From the NCBI GenBank assembly GCA_031284315.1, contig JAITAB010000025.1, positions 1-46,665 of the forward strand: a DNA stretch of 46,665 bases, read 5' to 3'. Both the position numbers and the translations under genes were made by a program. This DNA is from Campylobacteraceae bacterium (GTDB lineage Bacteria > Campylobacterota > Campylobacteria > Campylobacterales > Campylobacteraceae). The notes under the pieces were generated by a model. That model was not told the DNA's origin. It saw only the letters and a list, made by a program, of their open reading frames with translations, and ran no database searches. Positions 17,685 through 26,581 of this stretch are shown here, piece after piece; the stretch's first letter is position 1; every line of letters starts with the position of its first letter.

Positions 17685-19445
17685 CTATTTTAATTGAGTT
17701 TTATATAAAGACGCATACGCGCCCTCAAGTTCCAATAGCTCTTCATGCGAGCCTTTTTCTACGATTTTGCCCTGTTTGACTACGATTATCGTATCGGCGT
17801 TGCGCACGGTAGAGAGGCGGTGGGCTATCACAATGACCGTTCTATTTTTCATGAGATTGTCTATCGCTTTTTGCACTACGGCTTCGGATTTGTTATCAAG
17901 CGCGGAAGTCGCTTCGTCAAGTATGACTATCGGCGCGTTTTTCAAAAATGCCCTTGCTATCGCAATGCGCTGTTTTTGCCCGCCGGACAGCAGTACGCCG
18001 CGTTCTCCTATTTGGGCGTCAAGCCCCTCTTTCAACTCCGCGATGAACTCTTCTAAACACGCGCTTTTGACAACAGTATTTAACGCTTCTTCGCTCACAT
18101 CGGTTTTGTCCAAAACGATATTTTCCCTTATTGTTCCCGAAAACAGAAAATTATCCTGAAAAACGACCGCGATATGCTCCCGCAGGGAATGCAGCCCAAT
18201 ATCCCTTATGTCAATGCCGTTTATTTTAATAGCTCCGCTCGTTACGTCATAAAATCGCGGCAGTAAATTTGCGATAGTAGTTTTGCCGCCGCCGCTGTTG
18301 CCCACAAGCGCGACAGTCTGTCCCGCGTTGATTTTCAAGTCTATATTTTTCAAAATCAGCTTATCCGCCGCGTATCCGAACGAAACATTTTTGTACTCTA
18401 TATCTTTTATCTCGCCTGAAAGTTTTACGGCTTCGGGTTTGTCGGTGATTTGAGGTTCGGCGTCCACAAGTTCAAAAACTCTCTCTACCGCCATGAGCGA
18501 ATTTATCACATTATTAAAGTTATTTCCCATCGCTTTTAGCGGCGTATAGAGCATCAAAAGCGCGGCTATAAATGAGACAAAACTTCCCGTAGTTATCTCG
18601 CCCGATGTGATAAGATAACTGCCATACCATATAACAAGCGCGATGCCTATAGAGATGATAAAGTGCATCAATGGCGACATGACGCCTGTTCGCTGCACCA
18701 TTTTTATGCCGAGAGTAAAGACGGATTGGAGAGTCTCTTTAAATCTATTTTGCAAATGTTCTTTCAAATTGTACGATGTGATGACTCTATTGCCGCTGTA
18801 TGCTTCGTTGAAGTGCGTTACTACCTGCGAGCCTGAAAAAACGGTCTTTTTCATAATATCTTTTACGCGGCGTCTTATGGTCGTCAAAGGATAAAGCGCG
18901 CATATCATGACGCTCAAAGCTATGAGCGCCAACTGCCATGAGTTATAAAAAAGCACGCCTGTAAGCGCGACAGACGAGACTACTCTTGTTATAAGGAGTT
19001 TGATATTTGATATAAGTCCGTTGCATGCGGTATCCACATCGCCGTTAAAGCGGAACTGCACCTCTCCCGAGCTTGTTTTGTCAAAAAACGAGGCTTCGTA
19101 ATTCATAAGCCTGTCAAAAAGTTTGATTTTCAAGTCATTGGCTATCTTTCTGCCGACCCATGTGTTGAGGTAAGTTGAAGCATAGTTAAGGGAACTTTGC
19201 AAAAGACTGAATGCGATAATGAGCAGCGGTATGTACGCAGTCGCGCCGATAGACTTTTCAACAAGCGCGATATCCATGTAAGGTTTCAAAAGCAGAGCTA
19301 TCAATGCGTCCATGGAACCGACCGGGATAGTGATGATAACTGCCAATACGGCGCGCCCCCAATACGGCTTTACAAACGGAAGAATTTTTTTGTAGTTTTG
19401 CACCATATAGGCGGAGTTGATTTTATCTTTTATCTTTTTATGCAT
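17685..19445 (-). CDS. msbA: MsbA-type ABC exporter (lipid A flippase-like)
   Basis: 586 residues: six membrane helices in the first ~320, then an ATPase domain. The domain shows Walker A GNSGGGKTT, signature LSGGQKQRIAIARA, Walker B IVILDEATSALD and the switch His in IAHRLSTV. Fusion of membrane and ATPase parts in one chain and the sequence style fit MsbA, which flips lipid A-core across the inner membrane. ATG 19445 was chosen over an ATG six codons earlier because AAGGA lies seven bases upstream. It converges with the lipase gene, 6 bp apart. Confidence 0.85.
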   Translation of the reverse strand: MHKKIKDKINSAYMVQNYKKILPFVKPYWGRAVLAVIITIPVGSMDALIALLLKPYMDIALVEKSIGATAYIPLLIIAFSLLQSSLNYASTYLNTWVGRKIANDLKIKLFDRLMNYEASFFDKTSSGEVQFRFNGDVDTACNGLISNIKLLITRVVSSVALTGVLFYNSWQLALIALSVMICALYPLTTIRRRVKDIMKKTVFSGSQVVTHFNEAYSGNRVITSYNLKEHLQNRFKETLQSVFTLGIKMVQRTGVMSPLMHFIISIGIALVIWYGSYLITSGEITTGSFVSFIAALLMLYTPLKAMGNNFNNVINSLMAVERVFELVDAEPQITDKPEAVKLSGEIKDIEYKNVSFGYAADKLILKNIDLKINAGQTVALVGNSGGGKTTIANLLPRFYDVTSGAIKINGIDIRDIGLHSLREHIAVVFQDNFLFSGTIRENIVLDKTDVSEEALNTVVKSACLEEFIAELKEGLDAQIGERGVLLSGGQKQRIAIARAFLKNAPIVILDEATSALDNKSEAVVQKAIDNLMKNRTVIVIAHRLSTVRNADTIIVVKQGKIVEKGSHEELLELEGAYASLYKTQLK

Positions 19446-19463
19446 CCGTATCCTTGTAATCAA

Positions 19464-19818
19464 GCAGTTATTGTACCAAAAAAGAGCTGTTTTTTATCGG
19501 ATATTTAAGTAATTTTAAAATCTTTATGCTCGTAAAAAATATATTTCATAAAATAATCGTTACCGCTTATTAGTTCCATAGCTTATATTATATGCGGGAT
19601 AACTGCTAAGAGCCGCGAGAAAAAGGCAATTTGCTTTAAAATACTTTTTCCTAAGTCCAAGTCCGCCGTTTTGCTCCAAGCGGTAAATATATTATATTGC
19701 CTGAAATTAATGCTATGCAAATTGCCATGAAAGTAGATAGTTTTGACGCAGCATTTAATATCATCGCCAAATAGCAGAATTTAAGAAAATATCGCTATAA
19801 TTACTGCCTTAATTTTAA
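19464..19818. other. AT-rich intergenic region before tRNA-Arg
   Basis: No ORF of note. A TATAAT at 19796-19801 lies about 18 bp before tRNA-Arg and is its likely -10 element; no convincing -35 is seen. The middle part shows no recognisable structure. Confidence 0.5.
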
Positions 19819-19895
19819 GCGCTCGTAGCTCAGCTGGATAGAGCATCTGATTGCGGTTCAGAAGGTCATGAGTTCGAATCTCTTCGAGCGCACCA
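19819..19895 (+). tRNA. tRNA-Arg(GCG)
   Basis: Acceptor GCGCTCG/CGAGCGC is fully paired, the anticodon stem TCTGA/TCAGA encloses loop TTGCGGT (anticodon GCG), the T-loop is TTCGAAT, and CCA is encoded. Many bacteria use ACG here. Confidence 0.93.
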
Positions 19896-19995
19896 CAATT
19901 TAAGTTCCTACATTTTGCAGATAAATTTACAATTTTGATTTAACATCTTTTCATGTGTACAAAATGTTTATATTTTTTCGGCTTTTTGATATTGT

Positions 19996-20040
19996 TATTT
20001 CAAAAAATTGATTTTGCTTTTGGCAAAATCAATTTGAAAT
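19996..20040 (-). terminator. terminator of first flavodoxin gene
   Basis: On the minus strand ATTGATTTTGC pairs with GCAAAATCAAT (11 bp) around a five-base loop and is followed by a T-run. It begins directly after the flavodoxin stop. Confidence 0.85.
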
Positions 20041-20532
20041 TTAAAAAGCCGATTTGATATTTTTTGTCCATGCGGCGATGCTCTCTTCAAGCGAACCGCC
20101 CTCCACCTCTTTGTCTATGACAAGTCCTACAAATTTACCGTCTGCTACCGCCTTTGATGACTCAAAAGAGTATTTACCCACAGGGTTTTTATCGCCTACG
20201 ATTTTCGCGCCTTTTTTGACAAACAGTTCATGCAAAATGCCAATACCGTCGCTAAATGTGCTTTTATGTCTGGATTGGCTTCCGATGCCGAACAATGCCA
20301 CTTTTTTGCCGTTAAGTTCAAGCGCATCTTTGTTAAACTCCGCCCAATCGTCCTGCAATTCGCCATCATAATAGGTCGGCGTGCCGATGATAAGCCCATC
20401 GTAAGCATTCAATTGCTCTGGGGTTGCTTTCGCGATATCTATCAAATCCGCCTCCTGAAAATGGCTTTTTATAAGTTTAGCCACGCCCTCCGTATTGCCT
20501 TTTGTGCTTCCGTAAATTATAGCAACAGACAT
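20041..20532 (-). CDS. flavodoxin, divergent paralog
   Basis: 163 residues. The FMN phosphate loop GSTKGNTEGVA is intact, but the two flavin-stacking loops differ from the neighbour: TPTYYDGELQDDW has Tyr where Trp is usual, and GIGSQSRHKSTFSDG replaces GLGDQEGYGGEFCNG, losing the conserved Tyr. It therefore probably binds FMN but with a changed redox potential or partner. It follows the second flavodoxin on the same strand after 254 bp that contain a terminator, so it has its own promoter. No Fur box was found in front of it. Confidence 0.9.
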   Translation of the reverse strand: MSVAIIYGSTKGNTEGVAKLIKSHFQEADLIDIAKATPEQLNAYDGLIIGTPTYYDGELQDDWAEFNKDALELNGKKVALFGIGSQSRHKSTFSDGIGILHELFVKKGAKIVGDKNPVGKYSFESSKAVADGKFVGLVIDKEVEGGSLEESIAAWTKNIKSAF

Positions 20533-20752
20533 TTTTCTCTCCTTAAAATTTGTTTTAATAAGCTGTATTTTGGGATTTCAACACTCACATCTTATTATGG
20601 GATATATTTTATCCTATTTTTGGCAAACAAATTTAAAAGAAGCGGACAGATGCAGAAAATTTTCTGTTTTTTAGGCAAAAACGAAACTCTCATGAGCGAT
20701 TTTTGTGAAAATTTCAGGTTTTTAAAATGCGCAGGGTAGAGGAATAAAATCA

Positions 20753-20778
20753 GGTAGTTTTGCTTTCACAAAACTACC
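20753..20778 (-). terminator. terminator of second flavodoxin gene
   Basis: GGTAGTTTTG and CAAAACTACC form a perfect 10-bp stem with a six-base loop, eight bp beyond the stop codon; the T-rich tail is weak. Confidence 0.75.
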
Positions 20779-20786
20779 TTTAAAAT

Positions 20787-21281
20787 TTAGAAAGCGGATT
20801 TTATACTTTTTACCCACTGCTCAACTCTGCTTGAAGTTAAATCGCTTTGGTTGTCCTCGTCAATGATAAGCCCCACAAATTTACCGTCCACTACGGCTTT
20901 TGACTCTTCAAAGCTGTATCCTTCGGTGGAGTTTTTATCGCCTACGATTTTCGCGCCTTTTTTCAGGCTCAATTCGTACAAAGTTCCTACGCCGTTGCAA
21001 AATTCGCCGCCGTATCCTTCTTGGTCTCCAAGCCCGAAAAGCGCGACCGTTTTGCCTTCAAGTTCAAGCGCGTCTTTGTTAAACTCCGCCCAATCGTCCT
21101 GCAATTCGCCCTCATACCAAGTAGATGTGCCCAAAATCAGTTTATCGTAACTGTTGATTTTGCCTGCATCGGCTTTGCCTATATCTATCAAATCCGCCTC
21201 AACTCCAAGCTTTTTTTGAATAAGTTTAGCAACGCCTTCCGTGTTGCCTCCGCTGCTCCCGTAAACAATGGCTATTGACAT
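20787..21281 (-). CDS. fldA: flavodoxin
   Basis: 164 residues, a canonical long-chain flavodoxin. FMN phosphate loop GSSGGNTEGVA, Trp loop TSTWYEGELQDDW and Tyr loop GLGDQEGYGGEFC are all present. In Campylobacterota FldA takes electrons from pyruvate:acceptor oxidoreductase and is an iron-free stand-in for ferredoxin. It begins 16 bp after the hypothetical gene 21298-22029 and is probably cotranscribed with it from the Fur-box promoter at 22062. I recall that C. jejuni fldA is likewise linked to Cj1383c and iron-responsive. Confidence 0.95.
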   Translation of the reverse strand: MSIAIVYGSSGGNTEGVAKLIQKKLGVEADLIDIGKADAGKINSYDKLILGTSTWYEGELQDDWAEFNKDALELEGKTVALFGLGDQEGYGGEFCNGVGTLYELSLKKGAKIVGDKNSTEGYSFEESKAVVDGKFVGLIIDEDNQSDLTSSRVEQWVKSIKSAF

Positions 21282-21297
21282 TTTTCTCTCCTAAAAT

Positions 21298-22029
21298 TTA
21301 AATGGCGTATGGTACAAGCTTTACCAAAGAGTCGGCAAAGCATGGATTTTTAACTTCTATATGGCGTTTAAACGCACTGTTTTTAGGAAAAACGATATAC
21401 AAAGACCTTATATTGCTCTTTGCGACCTTTCTCCAAGCCTCGTCTATCTCCTTTTTTACAAGATATATTTTATCTTTATCAAATTTTTTGAAACACAACA
21501 TGATACTAAGTAAGCGCTCTCCATCTTTTTCAATGACTATCAAATCGTCTTTAAAATATACGGCTTTGTCTGCGTTTTTGCGTGCAATTTTTTCCAGTAC
21601 AAATTCTGCAAAAAGAGTTTTCGCGTCAAATATTATCCCGCAGTTTTCGGACGAAAATATCCTGAAAATCAACATCGCCTGAGGAAGTTTCGGCAGCGAA
21701 GCGTTTGTTTTTATAACCGCTTTGAGCCTGTCAAAATCCTCATTTATAAAAAGCTCTATCAACACAGCCGAGTATGGGTCAAACGCCGCGAATTTGTTTA
21801 CGCAAATAGTATTTTTTGTTTTAAGTTTAGAAAATATCCCATGTTGAAAAATCTCAAAAAGATTAAAACGGGAAAAATCGCCGCTAAAAGTAATTCGCTC
21901 GTTTTTGCCAACGCAGTAGTTGTATTGGTTGATAAAAAGTTCCCGTTGCTCTTTGCGCGGCAAAGAGTGAAAAATCGCGGGAATCCTCTCTGCCCACCTT
22001 TTATCTGTTTTTTCAAATCCGAAAACCAT
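21298..22029 (-). CDS. conserved hypothetical protein upstream of flavodoxin
   Basis: 243 residues, soluble, no signal peptide or membrane helix, Phe- and Lys-rich. I recognise no domain. Context is the best clue: 16 bp ahead of fldA, with a Fur-type box 33 bp before its ATG. By position it resembles C. jejuni Cj1383c, remembered as iron/Fur-responsive; similarity of sequence was not checked. No clear Shine-Dalgarno lies before ATG 22029. A role linked to iron limitation or flavodoxin maturation is only a guess. Confidence 0.75.
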   Translation of the reverse strand: MVFGFEKTDKRWAERIPAIFHSLPRKEQRELFINQYNYCVGKNERITFSGDFSRFNLFEIFQHGIFSKLKTKNTICVNKFAAFDPYSAVLIELFINEDFDRLKAVIKTNASLPKLPQAMLIFRIFSSENCGIIFDAKTLFAEFVLEKIARKNADKAVYFKDDLIVIEKDGERLLSIMLCFKKFDKDKIYLVKKEIDEAWRKVAKSNIRSLYIVFPKNSAFKRHIEVKNPCFADSLVKLVPYAI

Positions 22030-22061
22030 TTTTTAAAAACTCTGCCTTGATTATTATTTTA

Positions 22062-22076
22062 TGATAATGATTATTA
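22062..22076. promoter_or_regulatory. Fur-type box
   Basis: TGATAATGATTATTA matches the 7-1-7 pattern TGATAAT-N-ATTATCA with one mismatch. It lies between the divergent hypothetical-fldA pair and the MATE gene and could control both. Confidence 0.7.
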
Positions 22077-22194
22077 TAAATAAAAAAACTAAAAATCTGC
22101 TTATTTTAATATTAATTATTAAAAATTATTCCGTTTTATTTTTTTGAGACTATTTTATGTTACAATAAATTTTAAAATAAAATTAAAGCCGTAT

Positions 22195-23520
22195 ATGGAA
22201 ACAAACAATTTAGCCAAAGATTTTAACGCCAAAACGCTGTTTTTATTTGCGCTGCCAACGATGATAATGATGCTTTTTGAGTCTTTATATTCAATCGTGG
22301 ACGGCATTTTTGTAGCGCGGCTGATAAATATAGACGCTTTTGCCTCAATCAATATCGTCATGCCCGCGATTTTGTTTTTCATGGGAACAGGCACTATGTT
22401 CGGCGTGGGAGGCAGCGCCATCATAGCCAAAAAAATGGGTGAAAAAAGACGCGATGAAGCCAACGGCGACTTTTCTCTGATAACGCTCGTACTTTTAATC
22501 ATATCGCTTATCGATATATTAATCGGTTTTATCTTTATGGACGAAATATTGCAGTGGCTTGGGGCAACGGAGATTTTGATGCCTTATGCAAAAAGCTATT
22601 TTCAGGTTATACTGTTTGGGCTTTTGGTGTTCATGGGGCAGTTTCTGTTTCAAAGCTTTTTTATCGTAGCAGGAGAGCCTAAAATGGGCTTGATTGCGGT
22701 TTTGAGCGCGGGATTTACCAATATCATATTGGATTATATATTTATAGTCTGGTTTGGCATGGGGATAGAGGGCGCGGCATACGCGACTGTGATAAGCAGC
22801 GGCATTCCGACCGTCATGGGAATCGTATTTTTTTGCAATCCGAAAAGAACGCTTAGCTTCACGCTTCCGAAGTGTCATTTTAAAATCATCGCGCAAAGCA
22901 GTATAAACGGCTCTTCGGCATTGGTAAATTTTTTAGCCACAGGCGTTATAGCGTTTTTGTTTAACCGCGCCATGTTAAGTCTCGCAGGCGAAATCGGAGT
23001 GGCGGCGGTCGCTATCATGGCTTATCTGGAATATGTTTTTAATTCGCTTTTTCTGGGATACTGCGTTGGCATTGCGCCGATTGTAAGTTTTAATCTGGGC
23101 GCAAAAAACAGACAAAAAATAGAGTATGTCCTAAAAAAAGGCTTCGCTACGATAATCATTTTATCGCTTTTGACAGTCGCATCAATGCTCTTTTTTTCGG
23201 CGGACATCGTAAAAATATTCGCCAAAGATAACCACACGCTCTATACTCTCGCGTTCACGGGCTTTGTCATTTTCACATTCAAATATCTTTTAAGCGGCAT
23301 AAATATTTTAATATCTGTCCTTTTTACCTCTTTTTCAAAGGGCAAAATCTCCACTCTTATAGCAGTTGCGAGAACTTTTGGACTCATTATCCCGATGGTC
23401 TTACTGCTGCCCTCATTCATCGGAGTTTACGGCGTCTGGATAACTTTGCCCGTTGCGGAGTTTATCATATTTTTTGCGGGTGCGTTTTTATTCAATAAAA
23501 TTATAAAATTGCGCTCTTAA
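22195..23520 (+). CDS. MATE-family multidrug/cation antiporter
   Basis: 441 residues with twelve hydrophobic helices in two related halves, as in MATE (NorM/DinF-like) exporters. The first helix region ALPTMIMMLFESLYSIVDGIFVARL is characteristic. Such proteins expel drugs or metabolites using Na+ or H+. ATG 22195 was chosen; the frame extends 17 codons further to a TTG without support. It is divergent from the Fur-box operon, so iron control is possible. The substrate is unknown. Confidence 0.9.
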   Translation: METNNLAKDFNAKTLFLFALPTMIMMLFESLYSIVDGIFVARLINIDAFASINIVMPAILFFMGTGTMFGVGGSAIIAKKMGEKRRDEANGDFSLITLVLLIISLIDILIGFIFMDEILQWLGATEILMPYAKSYFQVILFGLLVFMGQFLFQSFFIVAGEPKMGLIAVLSAGFTNIILDYIFIVWFGMGIEGAAYATVISSGIPTVMGIVFFCNPKRTLSFTLPKCHFKIIAQSSINGSSALVNFLATGVIAFLFNRAMLSLAGEIGVAAVAIMAYLEYVFNSLFLGYCVGIAPIVSFNLGAKNRQKIEYVLKKGFATIIILSLLTVASMLFFSADIVKIFAKDNHTLYTLAFTGFVIFTFKYLLSGINILISVLFTSFSKGKISTLIAVARTFGLIIPMVLLLPSFIGVYGVWITLPVAEFIIFFAGAFLFNKIIKLRS

Positions 23521-23535
23521 AACGCGTATGTATTT

Positions 23536-24171
23536 TTATATTTGCGAAAATGCCAATTTTATCGCTATCGCTGCGAATATGCATGAAGTTGCGATGTTTG
23601 CGATTTTGGCAAATTTGGGATTTTGCATCAGCGCATGCGAAGCTTTGTCCGCATATGCGCCGACTATGATGAAAACCATAAGTGCGCTTAGCATGAAAAT
23701 AAGCCCCAATTGCGCCATTTGAAACGCTACAAATCCATTTTCTTCCTTGACAAACTGCGGAAAAAGCGCCAGAAAAAACAGTATGACTTTTGGATTTAAC
23801 ACATTCATGAAAAAGCCTCTTACAAAAAGCTTTTTCGCGCTTAAATTTTTTCTGTTCTTTTCGGCTTCCAAGCGCACAAGTTCGTTTCTATGGATAAAAG
23901 CTTGATATGCTAAATAAAACAGATATATCGCGCCCGCGATTTTTAAGATGAAAAAAGCCGTTTCGGAAGTTTTAAATATGACGGAAACTCCGAGCGCGGC
24001 AAGCGCAGTGTGGACTATAACGCCCGAAGACAAGCCGCATGCCAAAACGGCGGCGGCTTTCGCGCCTCTCGTGATTCCTTGCGTAATGACAAAAAGTATA
24101 TCGGGACCAGGAGCCAAAGCAAGCGCCGCGGATGCCGCCAAGAACGACCAAAATGTATCAAAATCTATCAT
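23536..24171 (-). CDS. LysE/RhtB-family exporter
   Basis: 211 residues with about six membrane helices. The family start FLAASAALALAPGPDILFVITQG and GAKAAAVLACGLSSG are clear. These proteins export amino acids or similar small molecules. It converges with the MATE gene, 15 bp apart. The 124 bp to murG hold nothing notable. Confidence 0.9.
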   Translation of the reverse strand: MIDFDTFWSFLAASAALALAPGPDILFVITQGITRGAKAAAVLACGLSSGVIVHTALAALGVSVIFKTSETAFFILKIAGAIYLFYLAYQAFIHRNELVRLEAEKNRKNLSAKKLFVRGFFMNVLNPKVILFFLALFPQFVKEENGFVAFQMAQLGLIFMLSALMVFIIVGAYADKASHALMQNPKFAKIANIATSCIFAAIAIKLAFSQI

Positions 24172-24295
24172 CTATTTTTCCATTGCAGCCGCATTTTTGT
24201 GCCGTTTGCATGAGGTTTTCTTATGAAAAAAGCCGTATTTTTTTCAAATTCATCTGCAAAAACTGCCTCTTGCGGCGGGATTTTGGCTACAGCTC

Positions 24296-25312
24296 TCATG
24301 TATAGCTTTCTATCGTTTCAACGATTTTTTTAGCGCCGTTTGGTTTTATCAGTCCCTCAAGCGCGCTATTCATGACGGCTATATCCGCGCCGCACAGGAT
24401 AGATATGAGAGTTTTTGCGTCCATATCGTTTTGTTTTACGACAACAGCGGCGCCTTTAACTTCCAATATTTTAGCGTTAAGGTATTGATGATTGTTCGCG
24501 GCATACGGATATGGTATAAAAACAGCTGGGATTTTAGCCGCGGCAAGTTCCCACATGCTTCCGGCTCCTGAACGCGCGACTGCGAAATCAACGCTTTTTA
24601 GTTTATCATATAAGGGCGAATAAAACGCGAAAACATCGGCTTTGATACTATTTTGCATATAAAATTCTTTTATTTTTTCGTACTCGTTTTTACCTGTTTG
24701 ATGTACTATTTTTATACCGTTTTCATTGAGCCATGAAGCTGTTTCCAACGCTAAATTATTGATAAATTTCGCCCCCTGAGAGCCTCCCAAAAAAGCTACG
24801 GTTTTTAATTTCGCACGCTTTTTTTGAAGTTTGAACCATTCGCCGCTGACGGGATAATCCTTGACTTTTGAATTTTTATCATAAGAGCTGAAAATCTCTT
24901 TTGCAAAAAATGAGACTGTTTTATTTAACCTCCCCATACATGCATTTTGCTCATGAATAAAAAGCGGCATGCCTCCCAAAACAGCCGCAAATGAAGCGGG
25001 AGCAGAAGAGTATCCGCCTACCGAAAATATTTTTTTCACGCCCTCGTTTTTTAATATTTTCCGCACTTTAAAGGAGAGTTTTATCATGTTTAAAAGCGAT
25101 TTTATTTTGCCGAAAAATCCTTGATTTACAACGCCGTACGAAGGTAAAAAGATAGTTTTATAAAAAAGCGGGCTGTTTTCAAACCATCTTTTATCTTGTC
25201 CGTTTGCGGAGCCTATATAAAGCGGCTTGACGCCGATTTTATTATATTCTTCGGCTATCGCTTTGGCTATGCTAAGATGTCCGCCTGTGCCGCCGCCGGT
25301 TATCGCTGTCAT
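24296..25312 (-). CDS. murG: UDP-GlcNAc:undecaprenyl-PP-MurNAc-pentapeptide GlcNAc transferase
   Basis: 338 residues from ATG 25312, which overlaps the ftsW stop by four bases; a longer frame to 25363 lies inside ftsW and is rejected. MurG makes lipid II at the inner face of the membrane. The glycine-rich loop GGGTGGHLSIAKAIAEE, SVGGYSSAP, FIHEQNACMGRLN and ARSGAGSMWELAA are the expected donor and acceptor motifs. Coupling with ftsW fits their shared role in septal wall synthesis. Confidence 0.95.
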   Translation of the reverse strand: MTAITGGGTGGHLSIAKAIAEEYNKIGVKPLYIGSANGQDKRWFENSPLFYKTIFLPSYGVVNQGFFGKIKSLLNMIKLSFKVRKILKNEGVKKIFSVGGYSSAPASFAAVLGGMPLFIHEQNACMGRLNKTVSFFAKEIFSSYDKNSKVKDYPVSGEWFKLQKKRAKLKTVAFLGGSQGAKFINNLALETASWLNENGIKIVHQTGKNEYEKIKEFYMQNSIKADVFAFYSPLYDKLKSVDFAVARSGAGSMWELAAAKIPAVFIPYPYAANNHQYLNAKILEVKGAAVVVKQNDMDAKTLISILCGADIAVMNSALEGLIKPNGAKKIVETIESYT

Positions 25313-26469
25313 TTTAAATCCGCCTTTTTGCTTATCATTAAAACCATTCCAACTCCAATACATGTGGCAAGCAACGAACTGCCGCCGTAACTCAAAAACG
25401 GCACGGCGATGCCTTTTATCGGCGTGATAGAAGTAACGCCGTAAGCATTCATCAAAAATGAAAAAATAATAAGCATGGCAACACCCAGCGTAAAAAGCTG
25501 ATATACGCGGTTTGACGACCTGCTTGAAATTTTAAATATACGATAAACAATCACATAAATAACCAAAGTAATGCCAATAACGCCGAGCGCTCCTATCTCT
25601 TCTGTGATGCCGCTAAGCACAAAATCCGTATGAACGTCTCCCAGATAACCAAGCTTTACAAGTCCGCTTCCGATGCCCTCGCCGAATAACCCGCCATGTT
25701 TTATCGCATTTAGCGAGTGCGAAAGCTGATACGAATCCGGAACATTTTCTACTCTTAATATATTTGCAATACTGTCCGGCAAAAACGATAAAACAAAATT
25801 TTGTATGGACGACCACCACATTTTTATACGCATTATCCTGCGTTCCGAGCTTACCACAACAAGCGCAAATACTATTATGGAAAAGAGCATTGCCAGTGAA
25901 AAAAACCTAAAACTCGTACCCGCAAAATATGCCATAACAGCAAGCGTAAGAGCAAGCACGATAACTTGTCCGATGTCATTTTGCATGACTGCTATCAAAT
26001 ATATAACTATCAAAAAAACGCCTATATAAGGCAATAATACGGATATTTCCTCTTTAAATGACTTTTGCCCCGGATTTATTTTTCTCGCAAAACTCCATGC
26101 CAAAAAGAAAACAAAACCTACCTTGAAAAACTCAACAGGCGCCAGCGAAAAAAGCGGAAATCTTATCCATCGCTTTGCTCCGCCTACGGATGTTACCAAC
26201 TGTTCGGGCAGATAGTGCATGAAGCCCATAGTCAAAAGACATAAAAAAAATATCCCAAAACCGATAATCGTGATATATTTGTCGGGATTTAAGCGCGAAA
26301 GAAACCACATGACGCCGATACCTGCCATGCCGACGCAAAACTGCCTGATAAAAAAGTGATACTGTTCCGCATAGCGCGCCGCTATATAGGCTGAAAGCGA
26401 ATACGAAGCTACAATGCCGACAAATACGCAAAAAGCGCAGAGTGCAAAAAGCGTTTTATCCGCAGTCAT
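25309..26469 (-). CDS. ftsW: septal peptidoglycan polymerase FtsW
   Basis: 386 residues with about ten membrane helices (SEDS family). Typical stretches are KYITIIGFGIFF, QNDIGQVIVLALTL, SYQLSHSLNAIKHGGLFGEGIG and the C-terminal PFLSYGGSSLLATCIGVG. ATG 26469 was chosen because AGAGGA lies six bases before it; a GTG five codons earlier overlaps that site. FtsW polymerises lipid II together with FtsI, whose gene is divergent 112 bp away. Confidence 0.95.
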   Translation of the reverse strand: MTADKTLFALCAFCVFVGIVASYSLSAYIAARYAEQYHFFIRQFCVGMAGIGVMWFLSRLNPDKYITIIGFGIFFLCLLTMGFMHYLPEQLVTSVGGAKRWIRFPLFSLAPVEFFKVGFVFFLAWSFARKINPGQKSFKEEISVLLPYIGVFLIVIYLIAVMQNDIGQVIVLALTLAVMAYFAGTSFRFFSLAMLFSIIVFALVVVSSERRIMRIKMWWSSIQNFVLSFLPDSIANILRVENVPDSYQLSHSLNAIKHGGLFGEGIGSGLVKLGYLGDVHTDFVLSGITEEIGALGVIGITLVIYVIVYRIFKISSRSSNRVYQLFTLGVAMLIIFSFLMNAYGVTSITPIKGIAVPFLSYGGSSLLATCIGVGMVLMISKKADLK

Positions 26470-26547
26470 AAATTCCTCTTTCACTGTTTTTTAGTGCGAA
26501 ATTTTACTAAAAAATGGTTTAAAAACTGATTTTTATGAAAAATTTTA

Positions 26548-26553
26548 TATAAT
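26548..26553 (+). promoter_or_regulatory. -10 element of ftsI
   Basis: TATAAT 28 bp before the ftsI start codon. No strong -35 is visible. Confidence 0.55.
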
Positions 26554-26581
26554 CCCAATTTAATTTATTGGACAGCTATCT

